In this document: one piece after another, positions 63,971 through 64,000 of the stretch
How the letters are laid out: every line of letters begins with the position of its first letter
Position numbering within the stretch: the stretch's first letter is position 1
Origin: an uncultured Paracoccaceae bacterium
Lineage (GTDB): Bacteria; Pseudomonadota; Alphaproteobacteria; Rhodobacterales; Rhodobacteraceae
Assembly (NCBI GenBank): GCA_937864535.1
Contig: CALMJS010000017.1
Coordinates: forward strand, 1 to 64,000
Direction: 5' to 3'
DNA length: 64,000 nt
Program-made: the position numbers and the translations under genes
The notes under the pieces: generated by a model
Seen by the model: the letters and a program-made list of their open reading frames with translations, nothing else
Database searches by the model: none
What the model was told of the DNA's origin: nothing

Positions 63971-64000
63971 ATGGCCCTGAATCAGACGATTGCAGCCGTC
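63971..64000 (+). CDS. Start of a gene, possibly phosphogluconate dehydratase
   Basis: Only ten codons are in the window: MALNQTIAAV. Roseobacter phosphogluconate dehydratases (Edd) often begin with a similar MxLNxTIAxV, and the LacI-type operator upstream would suit a sugar-catabolism gene. GGAGA lies nine bases upstream. The rest is outside the window, so the identity is only a guess. Confidence 0.35.
   Translation, partial: MALNQTIAAV

Overview
This window is a piece of an alphaproteobacterial chromosome, most likely Rhodobacteraceae (Rhodobacter/Roseobacter group). The evidence is the high GC, an alphaproteobacterial SOS box (GTTC-N7-GTTC) upstream of lexA, a class II B12-dependent ribonucleotide reductase as a long single chain, a fused indolepyruvate ferredoxin oxidoreductase, a holin of the gene-transfer-agent type, and the gene orders trpGDC-moaC-moeA-lexA, cspD-DUF192-tRNA-Pro and frr-uppS-cdsA-dxr-rseP-bamA-skp-fabZ-lpxA-lpxI-lpxB. 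No insertion sequence, CRISPR array or prophage structural module is visible. Most of the window is housekeeping DNA.

Layout. 1-5.3 kb: the 3' part of a tRNA-Asp, a small membrane protein, transketolase (minus), a three-gene coiled-coil/ZapA/MliC operon (plus), then monothiol glutaredoxin, BolA and a Cys-rich protein (minus). 5.3-8.7 kb: purL and a LysR regulator (minus), with a free-standing terminator between them. 8.8-14 kb: indolepyruvate oxidoreductase, an acyltransferase and murI. 14-18.6 kb: the cytochrome c maturation genes ccmE, ccmF and ccmH, interrupted by a three-gene lysis cassette (GH108 endolysin, GTA-type holin, XhlA-like protein). 18.7-23.5 kb: an enoyl-CoA hydratase, an RTX protein, gltA and gltX. 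23.6-32.2 kb: comEC converging on lexA, then the minus-strand run moeA-moaC-trpC-trpD-trpG, then a divergent polysaccharide deacetylase. 32.2-39 kb: trpE behind ppiD, an aminotransferase, gpt, a LysE exporter and fabI. 39-45.1 kb: pdxH, a double cold-shock protein, a DUF192 protein, tRNA-Pro, and nrdJ behind a 505-bp non-coding stretch. 45.2-49.3 kb: ssb, a lytic transglycosylase, a CPBP protease-like membrane protein, an AraC regulator and miaA. 49.4-61.4 kb: pyrH and the envelope-biogenesis cluster. 61.4-64 kb: a PIN protein and an RlmI-type methyltransferase, a lipoprotein, and the first ten codons of a gene behind a LacI-type operator.

How the genes fit together. The 50-61 kb block makes undecaprenyl phosphate (dxr, uppS), phospholipid precursors (cdsA) and lipid A (lpxA, lpxI, lpxB, fabZ), and inserts outer-membrane proteins (bamA, skp), with rseP for envelope stress. 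The 14-18.6 kb block builds c-type cytochromes but also carries a co-oriented lysis module whose holin belongs to the family named for gene-transfer-agent release. comEC (DNA uptake) and lexA, both tied to gene-transfer-agent biology in this family, lie 8-11 kb away.

The points most worth a second look are: the lysis cassette inside the ccm region, with a perfect hairpin burying the endolysin Shine-Dalgarno; an approximately 70-residue TPR-like insertion in CcmH; a repeated terminator-linked intergenic element; two hairpins in the leader of the cold-shock gene; and a structured leader upstream of nrdJ.
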